Positions 1 through 5,783 of a stretch of DNA of 5,919 nt are shown one piece after another. Under the pieces are notes generated by a model. It saw only the letters and a list, made by a program, of their open reading frames with translations, did not search any database and was not told the origin of the DNA. Location of the stretch: positions 1-5,919 of the forward strand of contig NZ_JAWWCF010000180.1 in NCBI RefSeq assembly GCF_033720595.1. Direction: 5' to 3'. Position numbers and translations under genes: made by a program. Numbering within the stretch: the stretch's first letter is position 1; every line of letters starts with the position of its first letter. This DNA is from Lishizhenia sp033720595. Lineage in GTDB: Bacteria > Bacteroidota > Bacteroidia > Flavobacteriales_D > Crocinitomicaceae.

Positions 1-2331
1 AACTTGGTAGCTTTGATTTTCCACCCCTAGAACAAAGAGCATGTCCTGAGCTGGATTTGGATAAAGTGTAAGTTCATTTGTTATTTTCTCTACGGTAGAC
101 AAAGGCGGGGTTACAAGATTTAAGAAGGAAATATCATAACTGTACATAGACCTACCAAAAGTACCTGCAATTAATTTTTCGTTTTCGTAATCAATCTCAA
201 CATCCATTACAGCAATAACTGGCATATCCGTTCCCAAATAAGTCCAATTTAAACCCGTGTTTTGAGTAATGAACACTCCTGCATCGGTTCCCACAAAGAT
301 TACACTATCACTAGTCCCGTTCGCAATACAAATACTATTAATTCCTATTGGTGGTAGGTCACCAGAAATATCTATCCAAGTATTGCTGTTTGCAGTCTTT
401 CGAAATAAATAGGATGCACTATCACTATTAAAATAGCCGTTAAAACTTGCATACACAACATTGAGATTTTCGTAGCTCAATTTTATATCGGTAACATACT
501 TTTGAGGCAATGGGGATCCGGGTGTAAGATCTACAAACGAGGCAGGGCCATTTTGAATATTACTTGATTCAAATATTTTACCATCCGTACTCCCTGTGTA
601 AACAACATTATTGCTATACAGACCTATTTCAACCTCCGAGAGTGAATGAAAAGTATTTTGTCCTCCTAGGTTATTCGTTAAATCATTAGAAAGAATGGAA
701 TAAAACGTATTGGGTAAATTACTGACCACATTTAGCCTATCTGACCCAAACAACAATCTCCCCGAACCATTTATATAATGTACAGCTGGATTTGTATGGA
801 TGGCAAGGTTATTCGGAAATTCAAATAAATCTACCGTTTTAGACTTTAACTTACTCCCTGTACTATACACATAGCTCAACGTGTCATTCGCAAAAACCTT
901 GTAAGCTGTATGACCCGGAAAATAAGGATCTCTACTCCAATTTTGATTATTAAGCTCATCTCCATACACAATACCTATATGTTGTGCTGCCCCCATGTAA
1001 AAATTTGGGTAATCACTTAAGGGGGTTACATCATAATATTGTGTGATTGGCAAGTACCCGAGAGGAAGCCATTCCACTCCACTATTTTCAAAAACACCGT
1101 GAATGGATGCGACTTTGAAACTCGAATTACCATCAAAAAGGACATCATGAATATGTGACGTAGAGTTCTCTCTAAACCATTCGGATTTCTTCTCCCATGT
1201 AAGCCCAGCATCTGTGGAACTCCAAATTTCCAAACCCGGCATTACAACATGCTCCTCATTCAGGGGGTCTACATAGACACTTGTCAATTCCCAAGGTTGA
1301 AAATTATAAAAATCATACCCGTATGCATTGAAAAATAGTGCATCGTTTTTTCTGATTTGCCAACTTTGTCCTCCATCAAAGGATGCAAGTAACAACAAAC
1401 CAGCCCCGTTGTTTTGCGCCACAACTACGTATACATAATCATCATTCGAGGGTGCAATTTCTACTCCTATCCTTCCGTTAATCGTATAGGGCAAATTCAA
1501 ATTAACCAACTGCCACGTATCACCTCCATCTATACTTTTGTATAACTTGGTATCTACTCCTGTATGCACTCTTTTTCCAAATTGAAGCATGCGGTTATAA
1601 TTTGCAGCATAGAGGATATTTGGATCTTGCTTGCTTCTAGAAATATCCACAACTCCACTTGAATCACTCACCAAAAGTTTCTGTTGCCAGGTAATTCCAC
1701 CGTCTGTCGACCTATATATTCCTCTTTTATTATTTTTCTCAAAAGGACTCCCTAAACAAGCTGCTATTATTTCGTTTTCATTGCTTGGATTAACCGACAA
1801 CTCTGCAACAACTCCCACATCATTGAGTCCCAAATTCACCCACGTATTGCCATAATCCGTTGACTTGTAAACCCCATCTCCAACGTAAGATGGATCCGAA
1901 AAGTTTACATCTCCAGTACCTACAAATAAAACACTATCATTAGAAGGAAGAGATTGGATTGTTGAAACACTCAAGAATACCTGATCATCGAACAGCGGTT
2001 GCCAACTCACGCCCCCATTTTCTGATCTAAAAACACCTCCATTTGCGGATCCTATATAAATAGTATCACTTCCCAAACGGGAAGAGTAAAGTTCATTTAC
2101 AGATCCCCCAAGGTTTAATCCACCAATCAGATCCCAACTCTGATCTAAATCCGATTTTTGCAAGGCCTGGTTGTCCTTCATTTGCTTCACGTGCCGCATT
2201 GCCGATTTATACCCTTGAGTATTAAAAGACTGGTTTGGCGAAATTCGAGAACTGAAAACCGCTTCTTCCTTCTGCCCATAAAGAAATACAGAAAATGTAA
2301 ATAATAAAACGATTAGTGGAAGTGTTTTCAT
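1..2331 (-). CDS. Secreted BNR/Asp-box beta-propeller protein with T9SS type A sorting domain (partial, C-terminus off the left edge)
   Basis: The minus-strand frame is open from an ATG at 2331 to the window edge, giving 777 residues without a stop. Residues 1-19 form a signal peptide (MK, then a hydrophobic stretch to FLYG) with likely cleavage before Q20, so the product is exported. Asp-box (S-x-D-x-G-x-T-W type) motifs end at W110, W164, W215, W273, W324 and W379, spaced 51-58 residues as expected for propeller blades. Degenerate versions lie near 414-421 and 645-652, and another at 689-696 (TQNTGLNW). The sequence TLYPNPAQ at 755-762 opens a T9SS type A sorting domain; usually 70-80 residues long, so roughly 50 are missing here. 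Family knowledge: such proteins are often auto-annotated as glycosyl hydrolase, sortilin-like or WD40/YVTN/BNR-like, but no catalytic residues can be assigned. It is probably surface-attached or released through T9SS; the ligand is unknown. No Shine-Dalgarno is well placed. A weak promoter candidate (TTTG, then TATCTTGC, 2349-2382) overlaps the neighbouring terminator. Confidence 0.93.
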   Translation of the reverse strand, partial: MKTLPLIVLLFTFSVFLYGQKEEAVFSSRISPNQSFNTQGYKSAMRHVKQMKDNQALQKSDLDQSWDLIGGLNLGGSVNELYSSRLGSDTIYIGSANGGVFRSENGGVSWQPLFDDQVFLSVSTIQSLPSNDSVLFVGTGDVNFSDPSYVGDGVYKSTDYGNTWVNLGLNDVGVVAELSVNPSNENEIIAACLGSPFEKNNKRGIYRSTDGGITWQQKLLVSDSSGVVDISRSKQDPNILYAANYNRMLQFGKRVHTGVDTKLYKSIDGGDTWQLVNLNLPYTINGRIGVEIAPSNDDYVYVVVAQNNGAGLLLLASFDGGQSWQIRKNDALFFNAYGYDFYNFQPWELTSVYVDPLNEEHVVMPGLEIWSSTDAGLTWEKKSEWFRENSTSHIHDVLFDGNSSFKVASIHGVFENSGVEWLPLGYLPITQYYDVTPLSDYPNFYMGAAQHIGIVYGDELNNQNWSRDPYFPGHTAYKVFANDTLSYVYSTGSKLKSKTVDLFEFPNNLAIHTNPAVHYINGSGRLLFGSDRLNVVSNLPNTFYSILSNDLTNNLGGQNTFHSLSEVEIGLYSNNVVYTGSTDGKIFESSNIQNGPASFVDLTPGSPLPQKYVTDIKLSYENLNVVYASFNGYFNSDSASYLFRKTANSNTWIDISGDLPPIGINSICIANGTSDSVIFVGTDAGVFITQNTGLNWTYLGTDMPVIAVMDVEIDYENEKLIAGTFGRSMYSYDISFLNLVTPPLSTVEKITNELTLYPNPAQDMLFVLGVENQSYQV

Positions 2332-2379
2332 AGCGTGAGGTTTTCCTTGCAAGATACAGGATATGAAACTTTTAGCCAC

Positions 2380-2409
2380 AAAAAAAGCCCAAACTTTCGT
2401 TTGAGCTTT
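2380..2409 (-). terminator. Rho-independent terminator of the desaturase gene
   Basis: Read on the minus strand, the arms AAAGCTCAAAC and GTTTGGGCTTT pair over 11 positions with one G-U wobble and a GAAA loop. The run of seven T's overlaps the end of the 3' arm (plus strand 2380-2386). It starts about 20 nt after the desaturase stop codon. The G-U pair becomes a C-A mismatch on the plus strand, so the structure favours minus-strand termination. It insulates the downstream BNR gene, whose start is only about 50 bp further on. Confidence 0.88.
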
Positions 2410-2428
2410 ACTAGTCTATTTCTTTATC

Positions 2429-3541
2429 CTACAAGTGGAAATCTCTTTCAAATTCATCTTGCGTACCTAATGCTTTCAACATTTGTCCGTGTACTTTCAA
2501 TGCTTTGAAGAAGGTCTTTTGCGAGTTGTATGGCAAATTGTATTCTTCTGCTGTTTTACGAACAATGTGAGAAAGGTTTGTATAGTGTACGTGACAAATA
2601 TTTGGGAACAAGTGGTGTTCTACCTGGTGATTTAAACCACCTACGAACCATGTAAACCATTTGCTTTTTTGCGCAAAGTTTGCTGTGTTGAACAACTGGT
2701 TAACCGCCCAATCCGCTTTGATATTTCCTGAATCATCTGGAACAGGGTAATCCGATGAAGGAACAACGTGAGCTGGTTGGAAGATACATCCTAATGTTAA
2801 ACCTGCGATGAAGTGTAACATGATGAAACATAAAACTGTTCCCCACCAAACCATAGGAGATAAAATCAATGGCAATACCAAAGTAACTCCGTAATACATG
2901 ATTTTAGAAATAATCGTAACGGTCATCATGTGATTATAACTCTTCTGTTGTGTCTTCGTTAATCCTAACTTCTTGTAACGCGCCAATTGTTTAAAATCTT
3001 TTGCTGTAATCCAAGAAATTGTCATTAACCCATAGAAGAACCATGCGTAAATGTGTTGGAAACGGTGTGCTTTATAACGTTTTGCGTGTGGAGAGAAACG
3101 CATTAACTTTCCAGGATCGATATCCTCATCCATACCTGTTACGTTTGTATAGGTATGGTGCAATACGTTGTGTTGAATTCTCCATGTAACATCAGAACCT
3201 CCTAAACAGTTCAACGTAAATCCTAGAACAGAATTCACCCAAGCCTTTTTAGAGTAGGCACCGTGACAAGCATCGTGCATTACTGATAAACCGATTCCGG
3301 CCATTCCTAACCCCATCAACATCCACATGAATACGATGGCCAAGTTATTTTCTAGTGTTGTAAGTATCAATACTAAAGGAACGATGTATAGCGCCAACAT
3401 GAAGATTGTTTTAATTTTCATGTTCCAGTTACCATATCTATCGATATTGTTTTCCTTAAAGTAATCTCTTACTCTTTTTTGCAAAGTTTTGTAAAATTCA
3501 ACGTTGTGTTCTTTGTCGAATCTAATTTGTGATATATTCAT
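2429..3541 (-). CDS. Membrane fatty acid desaturase (acyl-CoA/acyl-lipid type, no cytochrome b5 domain)
   Basis: This 370-residue integral membrane di-iron enzyme inserts a double bond into a fatty acyl chain using O2 and two electrons (EC 1.14.19.-). All three histidine boxes are present: H89-D-A-C-H93, H124-N-V-L-H-H129 and Q306-V-E-H-H310 within NHQVEHHLFP. The Q-x-x-H-H form of the third box is typical of the delta-5/delta-6 front-end group, and bacterial relatives are often labelled linoleoyl-CoA desaturase. Hydrophobic segments at about 44-62, 66-88, 165-180 and 208-256 fit paired membrane hairpins around a cytoplasmic active site. There is no N-terminal cytochrome b5 domain (no HPGG heme motif), so electrons must come from a separate donor, probably a ferredoxin; this is inferred. 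Length is normal for the stand-alone bacterial form. The ATG at 3541 follows a TAnnTTTG promoter box by about 40 nt and lacks a Shine-Dalgarno. The gene is monocistronic, closed by the hairpin at 2380-2409. Regiospecificity and substrate cannot be read from the sequence. Confidence 0.95.
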   Translation of the reverse strand: MNISQIRFDKEHNVEFYKTLQKRVRDYFKENNIDRYGNWNMKIKTIFMLALYIVPLVLILTTLENNLAIVFMWMLMGLGMAGIGLSVMHDACHGAYSKKAWVNSVLGFTLNCLGGSDVTWRIQHNVLHHTYTNVTGMDEDIDPGKLMRFSPHAKRYKAHRFQHIYAWFFYGLMTISWITAKDFKQLARYKKLGLTKTQQKSYNHMMTVTIISKIMYYGVTLVLPLILSPMVWWGTVLCFIMLHFIAGLTLGCIFQPAHVVPSSDYPVPDDSGNIKADWAVNQLFNTANFAQKSKWFTWFVGGLNHQVEHHLFPNICHVHYTNLSHIVRKTAEEYNLPYNSQKTFFKALKVHGQMLKALGTQDEFERDFHL

Positions 3542-3557
3542 TCAATAAGTTTTATAG

Positions 3558-3576
3558 CAAGTTCTTGCACAACTTG
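3558..3576. promoter_or_regulatory. Inverted repeat in the desaturase leader, possible operator
   Basis: The arms CAAGTT and AACTTG are separated by 7 bp. They lie 7 bp downstream of the desaturase -7 box and 18 bp before the ATG, so the dyad would sit at or just after the transcription start. Fatty acid desaturase genes are commonly controlled by fatty-acid-responsive repressors, which makes this a plausible operator, but no regulator is visible in the window. The arms are short and could arise by chance. Confidence 0.35.
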
Positions 3577-3582
3577 AAAGGG

Positions 3583-3590
3583 CAAATTTA
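3583..3590 (-). promoter_or_regulatory. Bacteroidota -7 promoter box for the desaturase gene
   Basis: On the minus strand this reads TAAATTTG, an exact match to the Bacteroidota primary-sigma consensus TAnnTTTG. It gives a predicted 5' leader of about 35 nt. No clear TTG -33 element occurs at the expected 17-23 nt spacing (the nearest is TTA), so strength may be modest or dependent on an activator. It is the only exact match on this strand in the intergenic region. Confidence 0.55.
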
Positions 3591-3772
3591 CTACATTAAA
3601 CGCAGATAATCTATTTTAATTGGATAGCCCTCTAATTAACACTGCCTAATGTCTCCTCATTACCGTCTAACAACAATTAACAAATCACTGTTCTCCAATA
3701 CGTTGCACAAGATACAACACAAAGACCGATTGTGAAAGTTTGATAATTATCAATGCTTGGAAGGCTACGCTT

Positions 3773-3836
3773 TTGGATTGAGGGTGGGAGTGTACGATCG
3801 TTTGAGGGTTTGAGGGTTTGAGGGTTTGAAAGGTTG
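3773..3836. repeat. Tandem 8-bp repeat, consensus AGGGTTTG, eight units
   Basis: Cutting the sequence every 8 bases from 3773 gives eight units in strict register. The units at 3805-3812, 3813-3820 and 3821-3828 are identical (AGGGTTTG). The flanking units (TTGGATTG, AGGGTGGG, AGTGTACG, ATCGTTTG on the left and AAAGGTTG on the right) match 5 or 6 of 8 positions. A further TTTGAGGG occurs at 3870-3877. Perfect copies in the middle with decaying edges fit slippage-driven expansion. It is noncoding and lies about 200 bp upstream of pgk. Confidence 0.8.
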
Positions 3837-3870
3837 ATTTAAAAATTTAAAAATGAGTAGAGTAAAGAAT

Positions 3871-3900
3871 TTGAGGGATTTGAAAATTCAAACACTCCAA
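3871..3900. repeat. Imperfect stem-loop joining the G-rich and C-rich repeat blocks
   Basis: A perfect inner palindrome, TTTGAA-AA-TTCAAA (3879-3892), is extended by GAG (3873-3875) pairing with CTC (3895-3897) across a small internal loop, then TT with AA. It sits where the G-rich units give way to C-rich ones, so it may be the apex of a larger imperfect inverted repeat. There is no T-run placed to make it an intrinsic terminator. Confidence 0.45.
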
Positions 3901-3931
3901 CCTACTTAACTTGAAACAAACACTTCTGGGC

Positions 3932-3963
3932 ATCTAGAAATCTAGCCTTCTAACCGCTAACAA
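3932..3963. repeat. Degenerate 8-bp repeat block (ATCTAGAA/ATCTAGCC type)
   Basis: Four consecutive 8-bp units read ATCTAGAA, ATCTAGCC, TTCTAACC and GCTAACAA, sharing a CTA core at the same phase. The preceding stretch 3886-3917 (ATTCAAAC, ACTCCAAC, CTACTTAA, CTTGAAAC) can also be cut in 8-bp steps. These C-rich units resemble the complement of the AGGGTTTG block to the left. The block ends about 45 bp before the pgk -7 box. Confidence 0.5.
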
Positions 3964-4006
3964 ATTAATTCTGCTTTCTTAATTCTTAATTTTAAATTAA
4001 CCTTCC

Positions 4007-4014
4007 TATTTTTG
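4007..4014 (+). promoter_or_regulatory. Bacteroidota -7 promoter box for pgk
   Basis: TATTTTTG matches TAnnTTTG exactly and is followed by CACCCA, placing the start of transcription near 4020 and leaving a leader of about 16 nt. The leader (CTATAAAAAAGTAAAT) is A-rich with no Shine-Dalgarno, a usual arrangement for strongly expressed Bacteroidota genes. The region upstream is T/A-rich without a clear TTG -33 element. Confidence 0.65.
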
Positions 4015-4036
4015 CACCCACTATAAAAAAGTAAAT

Positions 4037-5227
4037 ATGGCTTCTATTGAATCTTACGATTTTCAAAACAAAAAGGCACTTGTACGTGTAGATTTTAATG
4101 TTCCTTTAGATAAGGAGACTTTTGAGATAACTGATGACACGAGAATGCGTGCAGCATTACCTACCATTAACCACATCTTAAATAACGGTGGTGCAGTAGT
4201 ATTGATGTCGCACTTGGGTAGACCCAACGGTCCAGAAGAAAAATTCTCTTTGAAACACATCGTTGCACACCTGTCTACTTTATTGAATAAAGAGGTGAAA
4301 TTCGTTAACGATTGTATAGGAGCTGAAGCTGAGGCGGTAACTTCTAACTTAAAAGCTGGTGAAGTTGCTTTGTTAGAAAACTTACGTTTTTACAAGCACG
4401 AAACTACAGGAACAGAAAGCTTTGCTAAACAATTAGCAGCACACGGTGATGTTTACGTTAACGACGCATTTGGAACAGCACACAGAGCGCACGCAAGTAC
4501 AGCTATCATTGCTAAGTTTTTCCCGAATGATAAAATGTTCGGTTTCTTATTAGAAGGAGAAATTAAAAGTGTTGAGAAAGTATTGAACTCAACTGAAAAA
4601 CCATTAACAGCTATTGTTGGTGGGGCAAAAGTAAGTTCTAAGATTACAATCATTGAGCGTTTGTTAGACAAGGTAGACAACTTGATTATTGGTGGAGGAA
4701 TGGCCTACACTTTTGTAAAAGCTCAAGGTGGTGAAGTAGGTAACTCTTTAATTGAAGATGATTACTTAGAAACAGCGAGAAATATTATTGCCGAAGCTAA
4801 AAACAAAGGCGTTAATATTTGTATTCCTACAGATACGATAATTGCTGATGCATTTGATAACAATGCGAACACACAAGATGTTGCCATTGATGCTATTCCA
4901 GCAGGATGGATGGGGTTAGACATTTCTAAAAACTCTATGGAAGAATTCGCGAAAGTAATCGAAGCTTCTAAATTGATTTTATGGAACGGACCTATGGGTG
5001 TTTTCGAAATGGAGAACTTCCAAGCAGGAACGGTAGCCGTTGCTAATGCAATTGTAAAAGCAACTGAAAATGGAGCGTTCTCTTTAGTAGGTGGTGGAGA
5101 TTCTGTTGCTGCAGTTAACAAATTCAACTTAGCAGATAAAGTTTCTTACGTTTCTACTGGTGGTGGTGCAATGTTAGAATACTTGGAAGGAAAAGTATTG
5201 CCAGGTATCGCTGCAATCAACAACTAA
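4037..5227 (+). CDS. pgk: Phosphoglycerate kinase
   Basis: This cytoplasmic glycolytic enzyme converts 1,3-bisphosphoglycerate and ADP to 3-phosphoglycerate and ATP, reversibly (EC 2.7.2.3). The 396-residue length is normal for bacterial PGK and every hallmark is present. The N-terminal, substrate-binding domain has RVDFNVP at 17-23 (D19, N21), R36, SHLGRP at 58-63, ENLRF at 114-118 (R117) and NDAFGTAHRAHAS at 142-154 (R150). The C-terminal, nucleotide-binding domain has GGAKVSSK at 195-202 (K198, K202), GGGMAYTF at 219-226, WNGPMGVFE at 316-324 (E324), GGGDS at 352-356 and STGGGA at 373-378. The ATG at 4037 gives the expected N-terminus a few residues before the first beta-strand and follows the -7 box by 22 bp. 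The gene stands alone, without gap or tpi alongside, and has its own promoter and terminator. Nothing appears broken or unusual. Confidence 0.99.
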   Translation: MASIESYDFQNKKALVRVDFNVPLDKETFEITDDTRMRAALPTINHILNNGGAVVLMSHLGRPNGPEEKFSLKHIVAHLSTLLNKEVKFVNDCIGAEAEAVTSNLKAGEVALLENLRFYKHETTGTESFAKQLAAHGDVYVNDAFGTAHRAHASTAIIAKFFPNDKMFGFLLEGEIKSVEKVLNSTEKPLTAIVGGAKVSSKITIIERLLDKVDNLIIGGGMAYTFVKAQGGEVGNSLIEDDYLETARNIIAEAKNKGVNICIPTDTIIADAFDNNANTQDVAIDAIPAGWMGLDISKNSMEEFAKVIEASKLILWNGPMGVFEMENFQAGTVAVANAIVKATENGAFSLVGGGDSVAAVNKFNLADKVSYVSTGGGAMLEYLEGKVLPGIAAINN

Positions 5228-5274
5228 GAATTATAAGGAGCACGTAATTGTACGTACACCTTTAAAACATATAG

Positions 5275-5307
5275 AAAGTCGTGTCTTTAATTAGGCGCGA
5301 CTTTTTT
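5275..5307 (+). terminator. Rho-independent terminator of pgk
   Basis: The arms AAAGTCGTGTCT (5275-5286) and AGGCGCGACTTT (5293-5304) pair over 12 positions with two G-U wobbles around a TTAATT loop. A T-run at 5302-5307 follows. It starts 47 nt after the pgk stop codon and separates pgk from the small gene at 5364. Confidence 0.92.
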
Positions 5308-5317
5308 ATTGGCAGTA

Positions 5318-5333
5318 AACCAAAACATTGGTT
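5318..5333. promoter_or_regulatory. Inverted repeat upstream of the small gene, possible regulator site
   Basis: AACCAA and TTGGTT are perfect inverted arms around a 4-bp spacer, 30 bp before the ATG at 5364 and just after the pgk terminator. No exact TAnnTTTG box was found between the terminator and this ATG, so the promoter of the small gene is unresolved. The dyad may be an operator or simply chance. Confidence 0.3.
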
Positions 5334-5363
5334 CAAACGTTATTACAAAAATGCATGTGAACC

Positions 5364-5771
5364 ATGATTATCGATTCTACATATACAACCAAGGAAGAAG
5401 AAAACTTCATTCGCGCCAAAGTAGGAAAACCTATTTCTATTTTTAAACGCCTACAGCTAGGTGGCATAGGGTCTTATAAAATGACAGTGAAAGCCTATTC
5501 TGATGGATTTAAATTGCTCAGAAATTCAATAGATACACTAACGGCTAATATAGAACTCCGTCCTAAAGGCATCCTGATTCACCTCAATCAACGTGGAACA
5601 CGCTTTACCTGGGTAATCGCTTATCACCATTTGGCTGTTTTTAGCTCAGACACTTACAATTTACATGCTGCGGGAGAATTCATTAAATTCGAAAAGAACA
5701 AAGCTTTTCACGTCAATGAAAAATTCCTCATGCGTATGCTTCAAGAAAAGCAAAAATATATCACGCACTAA
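5364..5771 (+). CDS. Uncharacterised 135-residue protein, possibly PH-like beta fold
   Basis: I do not recognise this protein. The ATG at 5364 is the first possible start, because an in-frame TGA lies at 5358-5360; there is no Shine-Dalgarno. No signal peptide or long membrane segment is visible, so a cytoplasmic protein is expected. The N-terminal third is charged (TTKEEENFIRAK, 8-19). Residues about 62-110 alternate polar and hydrophobic positions in three predicted beta-strands (ANIELRPKGILIHL, FTWVIAYHHLAVF, then LHAAGEFIKFE). The C-terminus (about 115-132) looks like an amphipathic helix. Strands followed by a closing helix recall bacterial PH-like domains, but this is a fold guess from pattern only. 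It follows pgk by 136 bp across a strong terminator, so co-transcription is unlikely except by read-through. Its 3' end overlaps the convergent gene by 4 bp. Its coding character is supported by a full-length frame, sensible composition and tight packing. Confidence 0.8.
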   Translation: MIIDSTYTTKEEENFIRAKVGKPISIFKRLQLGGIGSYKMTVKAYSDGFKLLRNSIDTLTANIELRPKGILIHLNQRGTRFTWVIAYHHLAVFSSDTYNLHAAGEFIKFEKNKAFHVNEKFLMRMLQEKQKYITH

Positions 5772-5783
5772 TGCACGTGATAT
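5752..5783 (-). terminator. Intrinsic terminator for the minus-strand gene, embedded in the 3' end of the plus-strand gene
   Basis: On the minus strand, the arms ATATCACG (5783-5776) and CGTGATAT (5765-5758) form a perfect 8-bp stem around a 10-nt loop. The sequence ATTTTTG follows immediately. Both genes' stop codons lie within the loop. On the plus strand the stem is followed by TGCTCAACC, with no T-run, so termination should work mainly for the minus-strand transcript. The T-run template lies inside the last codons of the 5364-5771 gene. Confidence 0.6.

Larger units (their letters stand above)
3542..4036. other. Divergent intergenic region between the desaturase gene and pgk
   Basis: This 495-bp stretch shows no convincing coding frame. 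Its left end is the desaturase leader, with a -7 box at 3583-3590 and a dyad at 3558-3576. Its right end is the pgk promoter and leader, with a -7 box at 4007-4014. The middle (about 3773-3963) is low-complexity sequence with an 8-bp period, G-rich on the left and C-rich on the right. The stretch 3591-3772 holds nothing I can name apart from a 14-bp perfect palindrome (TTGATAATTATCAA, 3740-3753) that could be chance. Confidence 0.8.

Noticed and set aside
1026..1855. Short frames at 1026-1211 (minus) and 1631-1855 (plus)
   Set aside because: They lie inside the continuous BNR-repeat coding frame, and their translations lack domain features.
1..2331. Calling the BNR protein a sialidase
   Set aside because: Asp-boxes alone are structural. 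No FRIP motif or catalytic arginine triad could be placed.
3740..3753. Perfect 14-bp palindrome TTGATAATTATCAA in the intergenic region
   Set aside because: All but four bases are A or T, it sits far from both promoter boxes, and one such palindrome is expected by chance at about this frequency in a window of this size and base composition.
3773..3836. Possible CRISPR array
   Set aside because: The units are 8 bp and directly adjacent, with no 20-40 bp repeats, no unique spacers and no cas genes nearby.
4063..5127. Minus-strand frames opposite pgk (4063-4260, 4453-4680, 4762-5127)
   Set aside because: pgk accounts for the region with every family motif; the antisense frames are by-products of its codon usage and have no recognisable product.
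5242..5255. ACGTA-ATTG-TACGT dyad just after the pgk stop
   Set aside because: The arms are short, there is no T-run, and a much stronger terminator follows at 5275-5307.
5351..5446. Alternative ATG at 5351 upstream of the small gene
   Set aside because: It is in a different frame from the 5364 gene and reaches a stop after about 31 codons, within the better-supported frame.
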